A DNA stretch of 9,173 bases, from positions 1-9,173 of the forward strand of contig JAKAMA010000066.1 of NCBI GenBank assembly GCA_021813085.1, written 5' to 3'. The notes below the pieces were generated by a model. The model ran no database searches. It was not told the origin of the DNA and worked only from the letters and a program-made list of their open reading frames with translations. Position 1 is the stretch's first letter, and every line of letters begins with the position of its first letter. Below, one piece after another: positions 1-7,554 of the stretch. This DNA comes from Chloroflexota bacterium (GTDB lineage: Bacteria > Chloroflexota > Dehalococcoidia > DSTF01 > JACRBR01). The translations under genes were made by a program, and so were the position numbers.

Positions 1-25
1 TGAAGGATCGAGGGCTGCCCCCCGC

Positions 26-41
26 CGGCGGCCTACCGCCG
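26..41 (-). other. Small hairpin over the stop codon of the flavoprotein gene
   Basis: CGGCGG (26-31) and CCGCCG (36-41) form a perfect 6-bp stem with a 4-nt loop. The TAG stop codon of the minus-strand flavoprotein gene (33-35) lies in the loop. No T-tract follows on the minus strand, only G/C-rich sequence, so this is not a classical intrinsic terminator. It may slow RNA decay or do nothing. Positions 1-25 hold nothing else I can recognise. Confidence 0.3.
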
Positions 42-1223
42 AGGGTCCGCCGCTAGCCCGCGCTCATGGCGGGCGATCTCCCAGTCGCCCCAGCGATTGA
101 TGATGTGCCGTAGCGGCCCCAGCTTGCGCGGCAGGTCGGGGTACGTGATCTCGCCGCGGATGATCTCGGTCATGTAGCGCCAGAAGACGCCGTTGTACTT
201 CAGCATCAGCACGGAGAACGAGGGCAGCCGTTGCAGGATCGCCTGCAGCCGCCGCGAGGCGAGGATCTCCTCGCGCATCTCCGCGTCGAGCGCGTGCTGG
301 TAGCCCGCGAGGTCGGGTGCCTCTCCGGCGAGGTAGCGCCGCGCCTCCTCCGCCGCCAGGCGCCCGCTGACGAACGCTGCCCAGATCCCCTCGCCCGACA
401 GCGGGTCGACGAGGCACGCCGCATCGCCCGCGAGCATCGCGCCGCCCCGGACGACGGCCGCGCCGTCGCGTCGCAACGGCAACTGGTAGCCGCGATATCC
501 GTACAGGCGCGACGCGTCGAAGCCGTAGAAGGCGCAGAGCTTCGCCAGCCGCGCGCGCAGCGTCGGCCCGACGCGCTTCCAGCCGCCGACGCCGATGTTC
601 AGGTGGTCGCCCTTCGGGAACACCCAGCCGTAGCCGCCCGGGATCCCGGTCAGGTCCAGCGCGATGAAGCGCGACCAGTGGTCGAGCGTGCGCGCGTCGG
701 CCGGGTAGTTGGCCTCGAACGCCACCGCGTGCTCGGACAGGGGCGCCAGCCCGAGGGCCCTCGCGGTTTGGCCGTTGACGCCGTCGGCGCCGACGAGCAC
801 CGGCGCCTCGTAGACGTCGCCGTTGACCCGCGCACGCATCGTCGCCCCGTCGATCTCGACCGCCCGCACCGGCGACCCGTCGCGGAAGTCCGCGCCCGCG
901 GCCGTGGCCTCTCCGGCGAGGTAGGCGTCGAGCCTGCTGCGCTGCGTCATGCGCGCCAGCACGCGGCCGCTGCGACGCTCGAACGGGCGCCGCATGTCGA
1001 TGCTCACGCGCACGCCGTAGATCTCGCGCTCGGTGACCGGCGCCAGGTCGATGCCGCTCGCCGCGTCGGCGCGGAACGTGACGCCGCCGCCGCACGGCTT
1101 GTCGCGCGGGAACGTGGCGCGGTCGAGCAGCACGACGCGCGCGCCCGTGCGTGCGAGCTCCCGCGCCGCCGTGCTGCCCGCCGGCCCCGCTCCGAGGACG
1201 ATCGCGTCGTACCTGGCCGTCAT
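33..1223 (-). CDS. Geranylgeranyl reductase family FAD-dependent oxidoreductase
   Basis: This is a 396-residue flavoprotein of the geranylgeranyl reductase (GGR) family, which uses FAD to reduce double bonds in isoprenoid chains of lipids, chlorophylls or quinones. The N-terminus carries the Rossmann dinucleotide motif GAGPAG (residues 11-16), with an acidic D at the end of the second strand (VVLLDR). The family's KPCGGG segment follows. A GYGWVFPKGDHLNIGVG stretch matches the GGR signature YxWxFPKx7GxG, and the second FAD motif is GDAACLVDPLSGEG. The length is normal for the family. I chose ATG at 1223 because MTARYDAIVLGAGPAG is a standard start; the open frame runs upstream to 1316 but encodes an unlikely Pro/Arg-rich stretch. 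No Shine-Dalgarno precedes it; a TACAAT lies 6 nt before the ATG, so the mRNA may be leaderless. It diverges from cydAB, so a role in saturating the menaquinone tail (MenJ-like) is possible. That is inference, and the true substrate is not readable from sequence. Confidence 0.9.
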   Translation of the reverse strand: MTARYDAIVLGAGPAGSTAARELARTGARVVLLDRATFPRDKPCGGGVTFRADAASGIDLAPVTEREIYGVRVSIDMRRPFERRSGRVLARMTQRSRLDAYLAGEATAAGADFRDGSPVRAVEIDGATMRARVNGDVYEAPVLVGADGVNGQTARALGLAPLSEHAVAFEANYPADARTLDHWSRFIALDLTGIPGGYGWVFPKGDHLNIGVGGWKRVGPTLRARLAKLCAFYGFDASRLYGYRGYQLPLRRDGAAVVRGGAMLAGDAACLVDPLSGEGIWAAFVSGRLAAEEARRYLAGEAPDLAGYQHALDAEMREEILASRRLQAILQRLPSFSVLMLKYNGVFWRYMTEIIRGEITYPDLPRKLGPLRHIINRWGDWEIARHERGLAADPRR

Positions 1224-1229
1224 GCACGA

Positions 1230-1235
1230 ATTGTA
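1230..1235 (-). promoter_or_regulatory. Possible -10 box of the flavoprotein gene (leaderless)
   Basis: On the minus strand TACAAT ends 6 nt before the ATG at 1223, which would place transcription start at or next to the start codon. No convincing -35 box is found 16-18 nt upstream. The box sits inside a small inverted repeat, CACG (1225-1228) and CGTG (1236-1239), that could be an operator. The evidence is a motif match only. Confidence 0.3.
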
Positions 1236-1294
1236 CGTGGCCGGCGAGCTTGGCGGCCCCGCGCGGGGGTGATGTACGAGGCCGTGCGCGTGGG

Positions 1295-1300
1295 TAGACT
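1295..1300 (+). promoter_or_regulatory. Possible -10 box of cydAB
   Basis: TAGACT matches the -10 consensus at four of six positions. It would give a leader of about 30 nt before cydA that includes the GGAAGGGG ribosome site at 1325-1332. No good -35 element is visible, so an activator or another sigma factor may be needed, or the call is wrong. Confidence 0.2.
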
Positions 1301-1333
1301 GCCGGGGGCGCCGCATCCGTCTGTGGAAGGGGT

Positions 1334-2665
1334 GTGGGTTTGTTCGACACCGTGACCTCGGCCCGCGCGCTGATGGGGATGTCGCTGGCGTTCCACATCT
1401 CGTTCACGGCCGTCGGCATCGGGCTCCCGTTGATGCTCTTCCTCGCGGAGGGCATCGCCTTGCGCACGGGCAACGAGATGTACCGGGAGATGGCGAAACG
1501 CTGGACGCGCGTCGCGGCCGTGCTGTTCGCGGTCGGTGCCGTCTCCGGCACCATCCTCTCGTTCGAGTTCGGCCTGCTCTGGCCGACCTTCATGGACTTC
1601 TCGGGCGCCATCATCGGCTTCCCGTTCGCGCTCGAAGGCTTCGCCTTCTTCACCGAGGCGATCTTCCTCGGCATCTACATCTACGGCTGGGAGCGGCTGT
1701 CGCCGCGGGCGCACTGGCTGTGCACGATCCCGATGATGGTCAGCGCGGCGGCGTCGGCGCTGTTCGTGATCAGCGCGAACGCGTGGATGAACCAGCCCGC
1801 CGGTTTCAAGGTGGTCTACGGAAAGGCGGTGAACGTCGACCCGATCGCGGCCATGTTCAACCGGGCGATGCCGTACGAGGTCACGCACGGGACACTGGCG
1901 GCGTACGTGGCGACCGGGTTCGCCGTCGCGGGTGTCTACGCCGTGGCGATGCTGCGCGGCCATCGCTCGGAGTACAACAAGCGCGCGCTCGTGCTCGCCC
2001 TCGCCGTCGCGGCCGTCTTCACGCCGCTACAGATCGCGAGCGGCGACCTCAGCGCGCGCTTCCTGGCGCACCGCCAGCCGGAGAAGTTCGCGGCGATGGA
2101 GGGGCAGTTCAGGACCGAGCGCGGCGCGCCGTTGCGCATCGGCGGGTTCCCGGACCCGGACGCCCGGGAAACGAAGTACGCGATCGAGATCCCCCGTCTG
2201 ACCAGCATCCTCGCGTTCGAGAACGCCGATGCCACGGTGCGCGGCCTGGACAGCTTCCCGCAGGACGCGATCCCGGACGTCCGGCTCGTCCATTATCCGT
2301 TCCAGGTCATGGTCGCGAGCGGCTTCTTCATGCTCTTCGTGGTCACCTGGTTCTTCGGCGTCGCCTGGTGGCGCAAGCGCATCGACCCGGGGCGCTGGCT
2401 CCTGCGCGCCCTCGTCGCTGCCGCGCCGCTGGGCTTCGTCGCCATCGAGGCCGGCTGGTTCGTCACGGAGTTCGGCCGCCAGCCGTGGATCATCTGGCAT
2501 CTCATGCGCACCGATCAGGCGGCGACGCCGCGCGCCGGCGTGGCGTTCCTGCTCCTGACGTTCTTCCTGGTCTATGTCGCGCTCGCCTCCGGCCTGGTGC
2601 TGCTCCTGCTGCGCCCGCCGGGACGCGCGGCGCGGCCACCGGAGGAGGCGGCTGATGGGCCTTGA
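1334..2665 (+). CDS. cydA: Cytochrome bd-type quinol oxidase subunit I
   Basis: Subunit I of the bd-type terminal oxidase, a membrane complex that oxidises quinol and reduces oxygen to water without pumping protons. The product is 443 residues with about nine hydrophobic segments. Heme and quinol residues are in place: His21 (equivalent of E. coli His19, heme b595), the EGFAFFTE segment (Glu101 and Glu108), His185 and Met326 (heme b558), and GRQPW (381-385). The Q-loop keeps Lys251 and Glu256 in KFAAME, matching the quinol-binding pair Lys252/Glu257 of E. coli. The loop between the KFAAME segment and Met326 is short, as in the CIO-type group that lacks the long Q-loop insert. The start is uncertain: GTG 1334 is only a few nt from GGAAGGGG, while TTG 1340 is better spaced and would remove two residues. 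Its last 11 nt overlap cydB. No cydX or cydCD is seen here. Confidence 0.95.
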   Translation: MGLFDTVTSARALMGMSLAFHISFTAVGIGLPLMLFLAEGIALRTGNEMYREMAKRWTRVAAVLFAVGAVSGTILSFEFGLLWPTFMDFSGAIIGFPFALEGFAFFTEAIFLGIYIYGWERLSPRAHWLCTIPMMVSAAASALFVISANAWMNQPAGFKVVYGKAVNVDPIAAMFNRAMPYEVTHGTLAAYVATGFAVAGVYAVAMLRGHRSEYNKRALVLALAVAAVFTPLQIASGDLSARFLAHRQPEKFAAMEGQFRTERGAPLRIGGFPDPDARETKYAIEIPRLTSILAFENADATVRGLDSFPQDAIPDVRLVHYPFQVMVASGFFMLFVVTWFFGVAWWRKRIDPGRWLLRALVAAAPLGFVAIEAGWFVTEFGRQPWIIWHLMRTDQAATPRAGVAFLLLTFFLVYVALASGLVLLLLRPPGRAARPPEEAADGP

Positions 2666-3674
2666 CGTGATCGCGGCGGGCGTCGTCCTGATCGGCCTCA
2701 TCGCCTACGCGATGTTCGCCGGCGCGGACTTCGGCGGCGGTGTCTGGACGGCGCTGGCATGGGGCCCGCGTGCGCGGGCCCAGCGTGAGGCCATCTTCCG
2801 GGCGATGGGGCCGGTGTGGGAGACGAACCACGTCTGGCTGATCCTGATCGTGGTCACGCTCTTCACCGCGTTCCCGCGGGCCTTCGGCGACCTGTTCACG
2901 GCGCTCTTTATCCCGCTCTCGATCGCGCTCATCGGCATCGTCTTCCGCGGCGCCGCGTTCGCGTTCCGTCACTATGGTTCCGAAGGCGGCGCCCGCCTGC
3001 CGGCGACGGGGCTCGTCTTTTCGGCGGCCAGCATCCTGACGCCGCTCACGATGGGCATGGCCCTCGGCGCGATCGCCGGCGGCCACATTGCGATCCGCGG
3101 CGGGCAGGTGGTAACGGAGCTGTACGAGCCCTGGCTGCGCCCGTTCTCGATCGTCTGCGGGCTGATCGCCGTGTCGATCTGCGGCTTCTTGACGGCCTCC
3201 TACATGACGACGCGCACCACCGGCGCGCTGCGGGAGGACTTCCGCAACCGGGGGCTTGCGGCGAGCCTCGTGCTCGGCGGCCTCACGACGGTCGCCATTC
3301 CGGTGGCCTACGCCGATGCACGGCCGTTCTTCGACCGCCTCGCCTCGCCAGCGCCGATCGCCGTCATGGCGGCGGCCGCGGCGATGGGCGTGGCATCGCT
3401 GGTCGTGCTGTGGCGGCGCTGGTTCGCGCTGGCGCCGCCGGTGGCTGCGGGCACCGTCGCGCTGGTCATCGCGGCGTGGGGCGCTGTCCAGTACCCGTAC
3501 TTCATCCTGCCAGACGAGCGCATCGACAGCGTCGCCGCGGAGCACGCGACGCTCGTCGCGTTCCTCGTCTCGCTGCCGATCGGGGCGTTGATCCTCATCC
3601 CGTCGCTCGTGCTGCTGTACTACACGTTCAGCGAGAAGACCGACCGCCCGGCACAGGGAAGCCCGCCGCCCTGA
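2655..3674 (+). CDS. cydB: Cytochrome bd-type quinol oxidase subunit II
   Basis: Subunit II of the same oxidase, which packs against CydA and stabilises the heme site. The product is 339 residues, with hydrophobic segments across its length. Family motifs are GADFGGG (23-29), ETNHVW (56-61, the counterpart of DGNQVW in E. coli CydB), FPRAFGD (73-79) and PYFILP (281-286) in a late membrane segment. ATG 2655 is chosen because GGAGGAGG (2641-2648) lies 6 nt upstream and the protein then starts directly with the first membrane helix; the frame is open to 2574 but that would add an Arg/Cys-rich leader inside cydA. The 11-nt overlap with cydA implies translational coupling and equal synthesis of the two subunits. 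The C-terminus (SEKTDRPAQGSPPP) is a short polar tail. No U-tract terminator is visible after the stop. Confidence 0.95.
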   Translation: MGLDVIAAGVVLIGLIAYAMFAGADFGGGVWTALAWGPRARAQREAIFRAMGPVWETNHVWLILIVVTLFTAFPRAFGDLFTALFIPLSIALIGIVFRGAAFAFRHYGSEGGARLPATGLVFSAASILTPLTMGMALGAIAGGHIAIRGGQVVTELYEPWLRPFSIVCGLIAVSICGFLTASYMTTRTTGALREDFRNRGLAASLVLGGLTTVAIPVAYADARPFFDRLASPAPIAVMAAAAAMGVASLVVLWRRWFALAPPVAAGTVALVIAAWGAVQYPYFILPDERIDSVAAEHATLVAFLVSLPIGALILIPSLVLLYYTFSEKTDRPAQGSPPP

Positions 3675-3728
3675 GTTCCGCGCCACCGGCGCCTTGCAGG
3701 CAGCGCGCCCGCGCGTGTACGGTGCAGG

Positions 3729-3734
3729 TACAAC
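3729..3734 (+). promoter_or_regulatory. Possible -10 box of the thiC transcript
   Basis: TACAAC matches four of six -10 positions. A start about 7 nt downstream (near 3741) would place the 5' end of the RNA exactly at the P1 stem of the riboswitch, which is the expected geometry. No clear -35 box was found at the proper distance; TTGCAG at 3694-3699 is too far. Confidence 0.3.
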
Positions 3735-3742
3735 TGAAGAGC

Positions 3743-3822
3743 CGTGACGGGAGCCTTCGGGCTGAGAGGGCGCACGCCGACCGTTTGAACCTGCCCGGGT
3801 CATGCCGGCGAAGGGACACACG
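3743..3822 (+). promoter_or_regulatory. TPP riboswitch (THI element) upstream of thiC
   Basis: The conserved core is readable: an AGCC stem arm, a UUCG tetraloop and GGCT (3752-3763), leading into CTGAGA (3762-3767). A variable arm with GGC/GCC pairing (3769-3778) follows, then AACCTG (3788-3793), CATGCCGGCG (3801-3810) and AGGGA (3812-3816). A short P1 can form from CGTG (3743-3746) and CACG (3819-3822). These are the pyrimidine-sensing and pyrophosphate-sensing halves of the TPP aptamer. Its position 94 nt before thiC fits the family, which lowers thiamin gene expression when TPP is high. Two departures from consensus are visible: the A usually found after ACCTG is missing, and TAATGCC reads TCATGCC. 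Confidence 0.92.
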
Positions 3823-3828
3823 ATGTGA

Positions 3829-5721
<1,893 letters not shown>

Positions 5722-5728
5722 CCGGCCC

Positions 5729-6328
5729 GTGACGGAGCACACGATCGATGGCCAGGCCGCCACCGTGCTCGCGCGGCTCGAAGAGCGCGATGCGCGCGAG
5801 CGCGAGCAAGGCGTGGCGCGGGCGCTGCGGCTGCGGCAGGTCACGCCGGACGTGGGCCGATTCCTGCACGTGCTGGTGCTGGCGTCGCACGCGCGATCGG
5901 TGCTCGAGATCGGCACGTCGGGCGGGTACTCGACGATCTGGCTGGCGCTCGCGGCGCGGGCGACGCGGGGCTCCGTGGTGTCGTTGGAGCTTGACCCGGT
6001 GAAGGTGCGCCTGGCGCGCGAGGACGTCGCCGCCGCCGGACTGTCGGAGGTCGTGGAGGTCGTCGAGGGGGACGCGTTCGCGTACCTGCGGGATCGGCGG
6101 CAGCCCGCGCAGTTCGTCTTCCTCGATGCCGAGAAGGAAGACTATCTCGCCTACCTCGACCTCATCGTGCCGCTGCTGGTCCCCGGCGGACTGCTCGTCG
6201 CCGACAACCTGCTGTCGCACGCCGGCGACCTGGCCGCGTTCCGCGCTCGCGCGCTCGCGCATCCGCGGCTCTCGGCCGTGGTCGTGCCGATCGGCCGCGG
6301 CGAGCTGCTGGCCGTGCGGACGGCGTGA
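5729..6328 (+). CDS. Class I SAM-dependent O-methyltransferase, COMT-like
   Basis: A 199-residue cytosolic methyltransferase of the catechol/caffeoyl-CoA O-methyltransferase type, which uses SAM and a divalent metal to methylate a hydroxyl on a small molecule. Motif I is VLEIGTSGGYS (58-68), followed by an acidic LELD (86-89) that should hold the SAM ribose and GD (114-115). The metal ligands of the family are recognisable: Asp133 in LDAEKEDY, and Asp159 with Asn160 in VADN, matching Asp141, Asp169 and Asn170 of rat COMT. GTG 5729, 7 nt after the thiC stop, is preferred; GTG 5699 lies inside thiC and would add an Arg-rich leader. Neither start has a good Shine-Dalgarno, so translation may depend on ribosomes leaving thiC. 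It should share the TPP-controlled transcript. The substrate is unknown, and no step of thiamin synthesis needs such an enzyme, so shared control may be incidental. Confidence 0.88.
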   Translation: MTEHTIDGQAATVLARLEERDAREREQGVARALRLRQVTPDVGRFLHVLVLASHARSVLEIGTSGGYSTIWLALAARATRGSVVSLELDPVKVRLAREDVAAAGLSEVVEVVEGDAFAYLRDRRQPAQFVFLDAEKEDYLAYLDLIVPLLVPGGLLVADNLLSHAGDLAAFRARALAHPRLSAVVVPIGRGELLAVRTA

Positions 6329-6340
6329 CGCCGGCTCGCG

Positions 6341-6967
6341 CTAGGACGGCCGAAGGCCGGCGGTCGCGCGCGCAGGGATCGCAGGCGTTGTCAGGATGTG
6401 GTCGACGATGCCGTACTCCTGCGCCTGCTCCGGGTCCATAAAGAAGTCGCGGTCGAAGTCGTGGCGGATGCGCTCCTCGGACTGGCCCGTGTGCTGCACC
6501 ATGATGCTGCGCATCAGCTCGTTGAGGCGCAGGATCTCGCGCGCCTGGATCTCGATGTCCGTCGCCTGCCCGGTGATGCCGCCGCCGCCGATCAGCGCCT
6601 GGTGCACGTGGACCGTCGCGTGCGGCATGCAGTAGCGCTTGCCCTTCGCTCCCGCCGCCAGCAGCACCGTCGCCCAGCTCGCGGTGACGCCGACGGCGAA
6701 CGTCGCGACGTCGGCGTGCGCGAGCTGCATCGTGTCGTAGATTGCGAGGCCCGCCTCGATGCCGCCGCCCGGCGAGTGGATGTAGAGGTTGATGTCCTTT
6801 TCGGGGTCCTCGCGGTCGAGGTAGAGGATCTGGGCGATGATCAGGTTTGCCACCTGGTCATCGATGGGCGCACCGAGGAAGATGATGCGCTCGCGCAGCA
6901 GCAGCGAGTAGATGTCGAACGCGCGTTCGCCGCGCGGGCTCGTCTCGATGACCGACGGGATGATCAT
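6341..6967 (-). CDS. clpP: ATP-dependent Clp protease proteolytic subunit ClpP
   Basis: The barrel-forming serine peptidase of the Clp protease, which degrades proteins fed in by ClpX, ClpA or ClpC. The product is 208 residues, a normal length. It starts with the usual mature-type N-terminus ([28 protein letters not shown] is family-like). The catalytic triad is complete: Ser97 in TASWAT, His122 in HVHQAL, and Asp174 in DRDFF. The oxyanion SPGGG (65-69) is present. Two local oddities stand out. The usual Ser-Met-Gly after the nucleophile is Ser-Trp-Ala, and the glycine-rich handle [10 protein letters not shown] has two extra residues relative to E. coli LGGYQGQA. ATG 6967 follows GGAGGGAG at a workable distance, and overlaps the stop of the upstream regulator gene as ATGA. 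The gene ends 12 nt from the convergent methyltransferase; a short CGGCC-gaa-GGCCG hairpin lies in its last codons (6347-6359), without a T-tract. No Clp ATPase is in view. Confidence 0.96.
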   Translation of the reverse strand: MIIPSVIETSPRGERAFDIYSLLLRERIIFLGAPIDDQVANLIIAQILYLDREDPEKDINLYIHSPGGGIEAGLAIYDTMQLAHADVATFAVGVTASWATVLLAAGAKGKRYCMPHATVHVHQALIGGGGITGQATDIEIQAREILRLNELMRSIMVQHTGQSEERIRHDFDRDFFMDPEQAQEYGIVDHILTTPAIPARATAGLRPS

Positions 6968-7356
6968 GCCGCGCGCTCCCTCCAGCCGGGCGCTGCCGCC
7001 ACGACGCCGATGCGCCGGAGCTCCTGCCACCGTCCAGGGGCAGCGTGCCGCGCGCGGCGCCGCCCGTACGTACGCCCGAGCCGCGTACGCGGCGCGGCGG
7101 CTCTCGTACCGGCGAGACAGGCGCCCGGTGTGGCAGGGGCCGTCGGCGTCTCACCCGTCCAGCCGGCGGCCTCGCGCCGGCTGCTGACGCCGAGCTTGGT
7201 CAGGATCTCCGACACGTGGAACTTCGCTCCGTCGGTGCTGATGCCGAGCCTGCGGCCGATCTGCCCGTTCGAGAGCCCCTCGCGCACAAGCTCGAGCACC
7301 TCCCACTGGCGGGGCGTCAGGACGTCGGGGTGGGGTGGGCGGCCACGTCGCGTCAC
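6964..7356 (-). CDS. Small LuxR-type helix-turn-helix regulator, coupled to clpP
   Basis: A 130-residue protein whose N-terminal half is a LuxR/GerE-type DNA-binding domain (about residues 12-66): [18 protein letters not shown], then QIGRRLGIS, then the recognition helix [17 protein letters not shown]. There is no receiver or ligand-binding domain in front, so it is an orphan HTH regulator or would need a partner. The remaining 64 residues are rich in Ala, Arg, Pro and Gly, with no recognisable fold or membrane segment. GTG 7356 is preferred because it begins just before the domain, but no Shine-Dalgarno is close; GTG 7398 is an alternative. Its TGA shares bases with the clpP ATG (ATGA, 6967-6964), which supports both gene ends and suggests translational coupling. 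It could control clpP, itself, or the divergent diiron gene. That is inference. Confidence 0.78.
   Translation of the reverse strand: MTRRGRPPHPDVLTPRQWEVLELVREGLSNGQIGRRLGISTDGAKFHVSEILTKLGVSSRREAAGWTGETPTAPATPGACLAGTRAAAPRTRLGRTYGRRRARHAAPGRWQELRRIGVVAAAPGWRERAA
7065..7117. repeat. Cluster of palindromes with GTAC cores inside the regulator gene
   Basis: Three inverted repeats lie in 53 bp: CGTACGTACG (7065-7074), a perfect 14-bp palindrome GCCGCGTACGCGGC (7080-7093), and TCTCG/CGAGA with a 6-nt spacer (7102-7106 and 7113-7117). GTAC occurs at 7066, 7070, 7085 and 7106. The cluster is in the 3' half of the regulator gene, about 100-150 bp upstream of the clpP start, where an internal operator could sit. 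Coding constraints alone could also produce some of it. Confidence 0.4.
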
Positions 7357-7362
7357 GGCATC

Positions 7363-7368
7363 AGGATA
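7363..7368 (-). promoter_or_regulatory. Possible -10 box of the regulator-clpP operon
   Basis: On the minus strand TATCCT lies 6 nt before GTG 7356, so the regulator mRNA may be leaderless, like the arrangement seen before the flavoprotein gene. No -35 match is evident; GTGTAAAT just upstream (7384-7391) could be an alternative -10. This is weak motif evidence. Confidence 0.22.
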
Positions 7369-7473
7369 CGCGCCCTGCCCCCGATTTACACTACCCACCG
7401 GGCCCGCTCGCCGCGCCCGGAACGCTGCTGCGGGACGTCCATCAGCGCGCCGAGCCTGTACCTGTGGACCGGG

Positions 7474-7502
7474 TGGATTTCGAGTGGCCGACCGCGTATG
7501 CT
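7474..7502 (+). promoter_or_regulatory. Possible promoter of the diiron protein gene
   Basis: TGGATT (7474-7479) and TATGCT (7497-7502) are separated by 17 nt and match the sigma-70-type -35 and -10 at about three and four positions. A start near 7509 gives a leader of about 45 nt, partly A/T-richer (CACAAACTAATTT), ending in a strong GAGGAGG ribosome site (7544-7550). The rest of the 198-bp divergent gap shows no gene; it holds three GTGG repeats at 7464, 7473 and 7484 of unknown meaning. Confidence 0.3.
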
Positions 7503-7554
7503 TAGGCACTCACAAACTAATTTCGGGCGCGTGGGCCCCGAACGAGGAGGCAGT

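Noticed and set aside
231..1355. Plus-strand frame of 374 codons antisense to the flavoprotein gene
   Set aside because: The composition (Arg, Ala, Asp, Val repeats) is that of an antisense shadow; the minus strand encodes a clear GGR-family protein.
64..1674. Long minus-strand frame of 536 codons overlapping the flavoprotein gene and cydA
   Set aside because: It is out of frame with the flavoprotein and its residues are Arg/Gly/Ala-rich with no family motif. It is a shadow frame typical of G/C-rich DNA.
3688..3709. Terminator hairpin after cydB
   Set aside because: GGCGC/GCGCC and GCCT/AGGC are short, compete with each other and lack a T-tract.
6347..6359. Bidirectional terminator between the methyltransferase and clpP
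   Set aside because: The CGGCC-gaa-GGCCG stem is only 5 bp, lies within the clpP coding end and has no T-tract on either side.
7045..7554. A 170-codon upstream extension of the diiron protein
   Set aside because: The extension is antisense to the LuxR-type gene, has shadow-like composition, and a strong ribosome site precedes ATG 7555.
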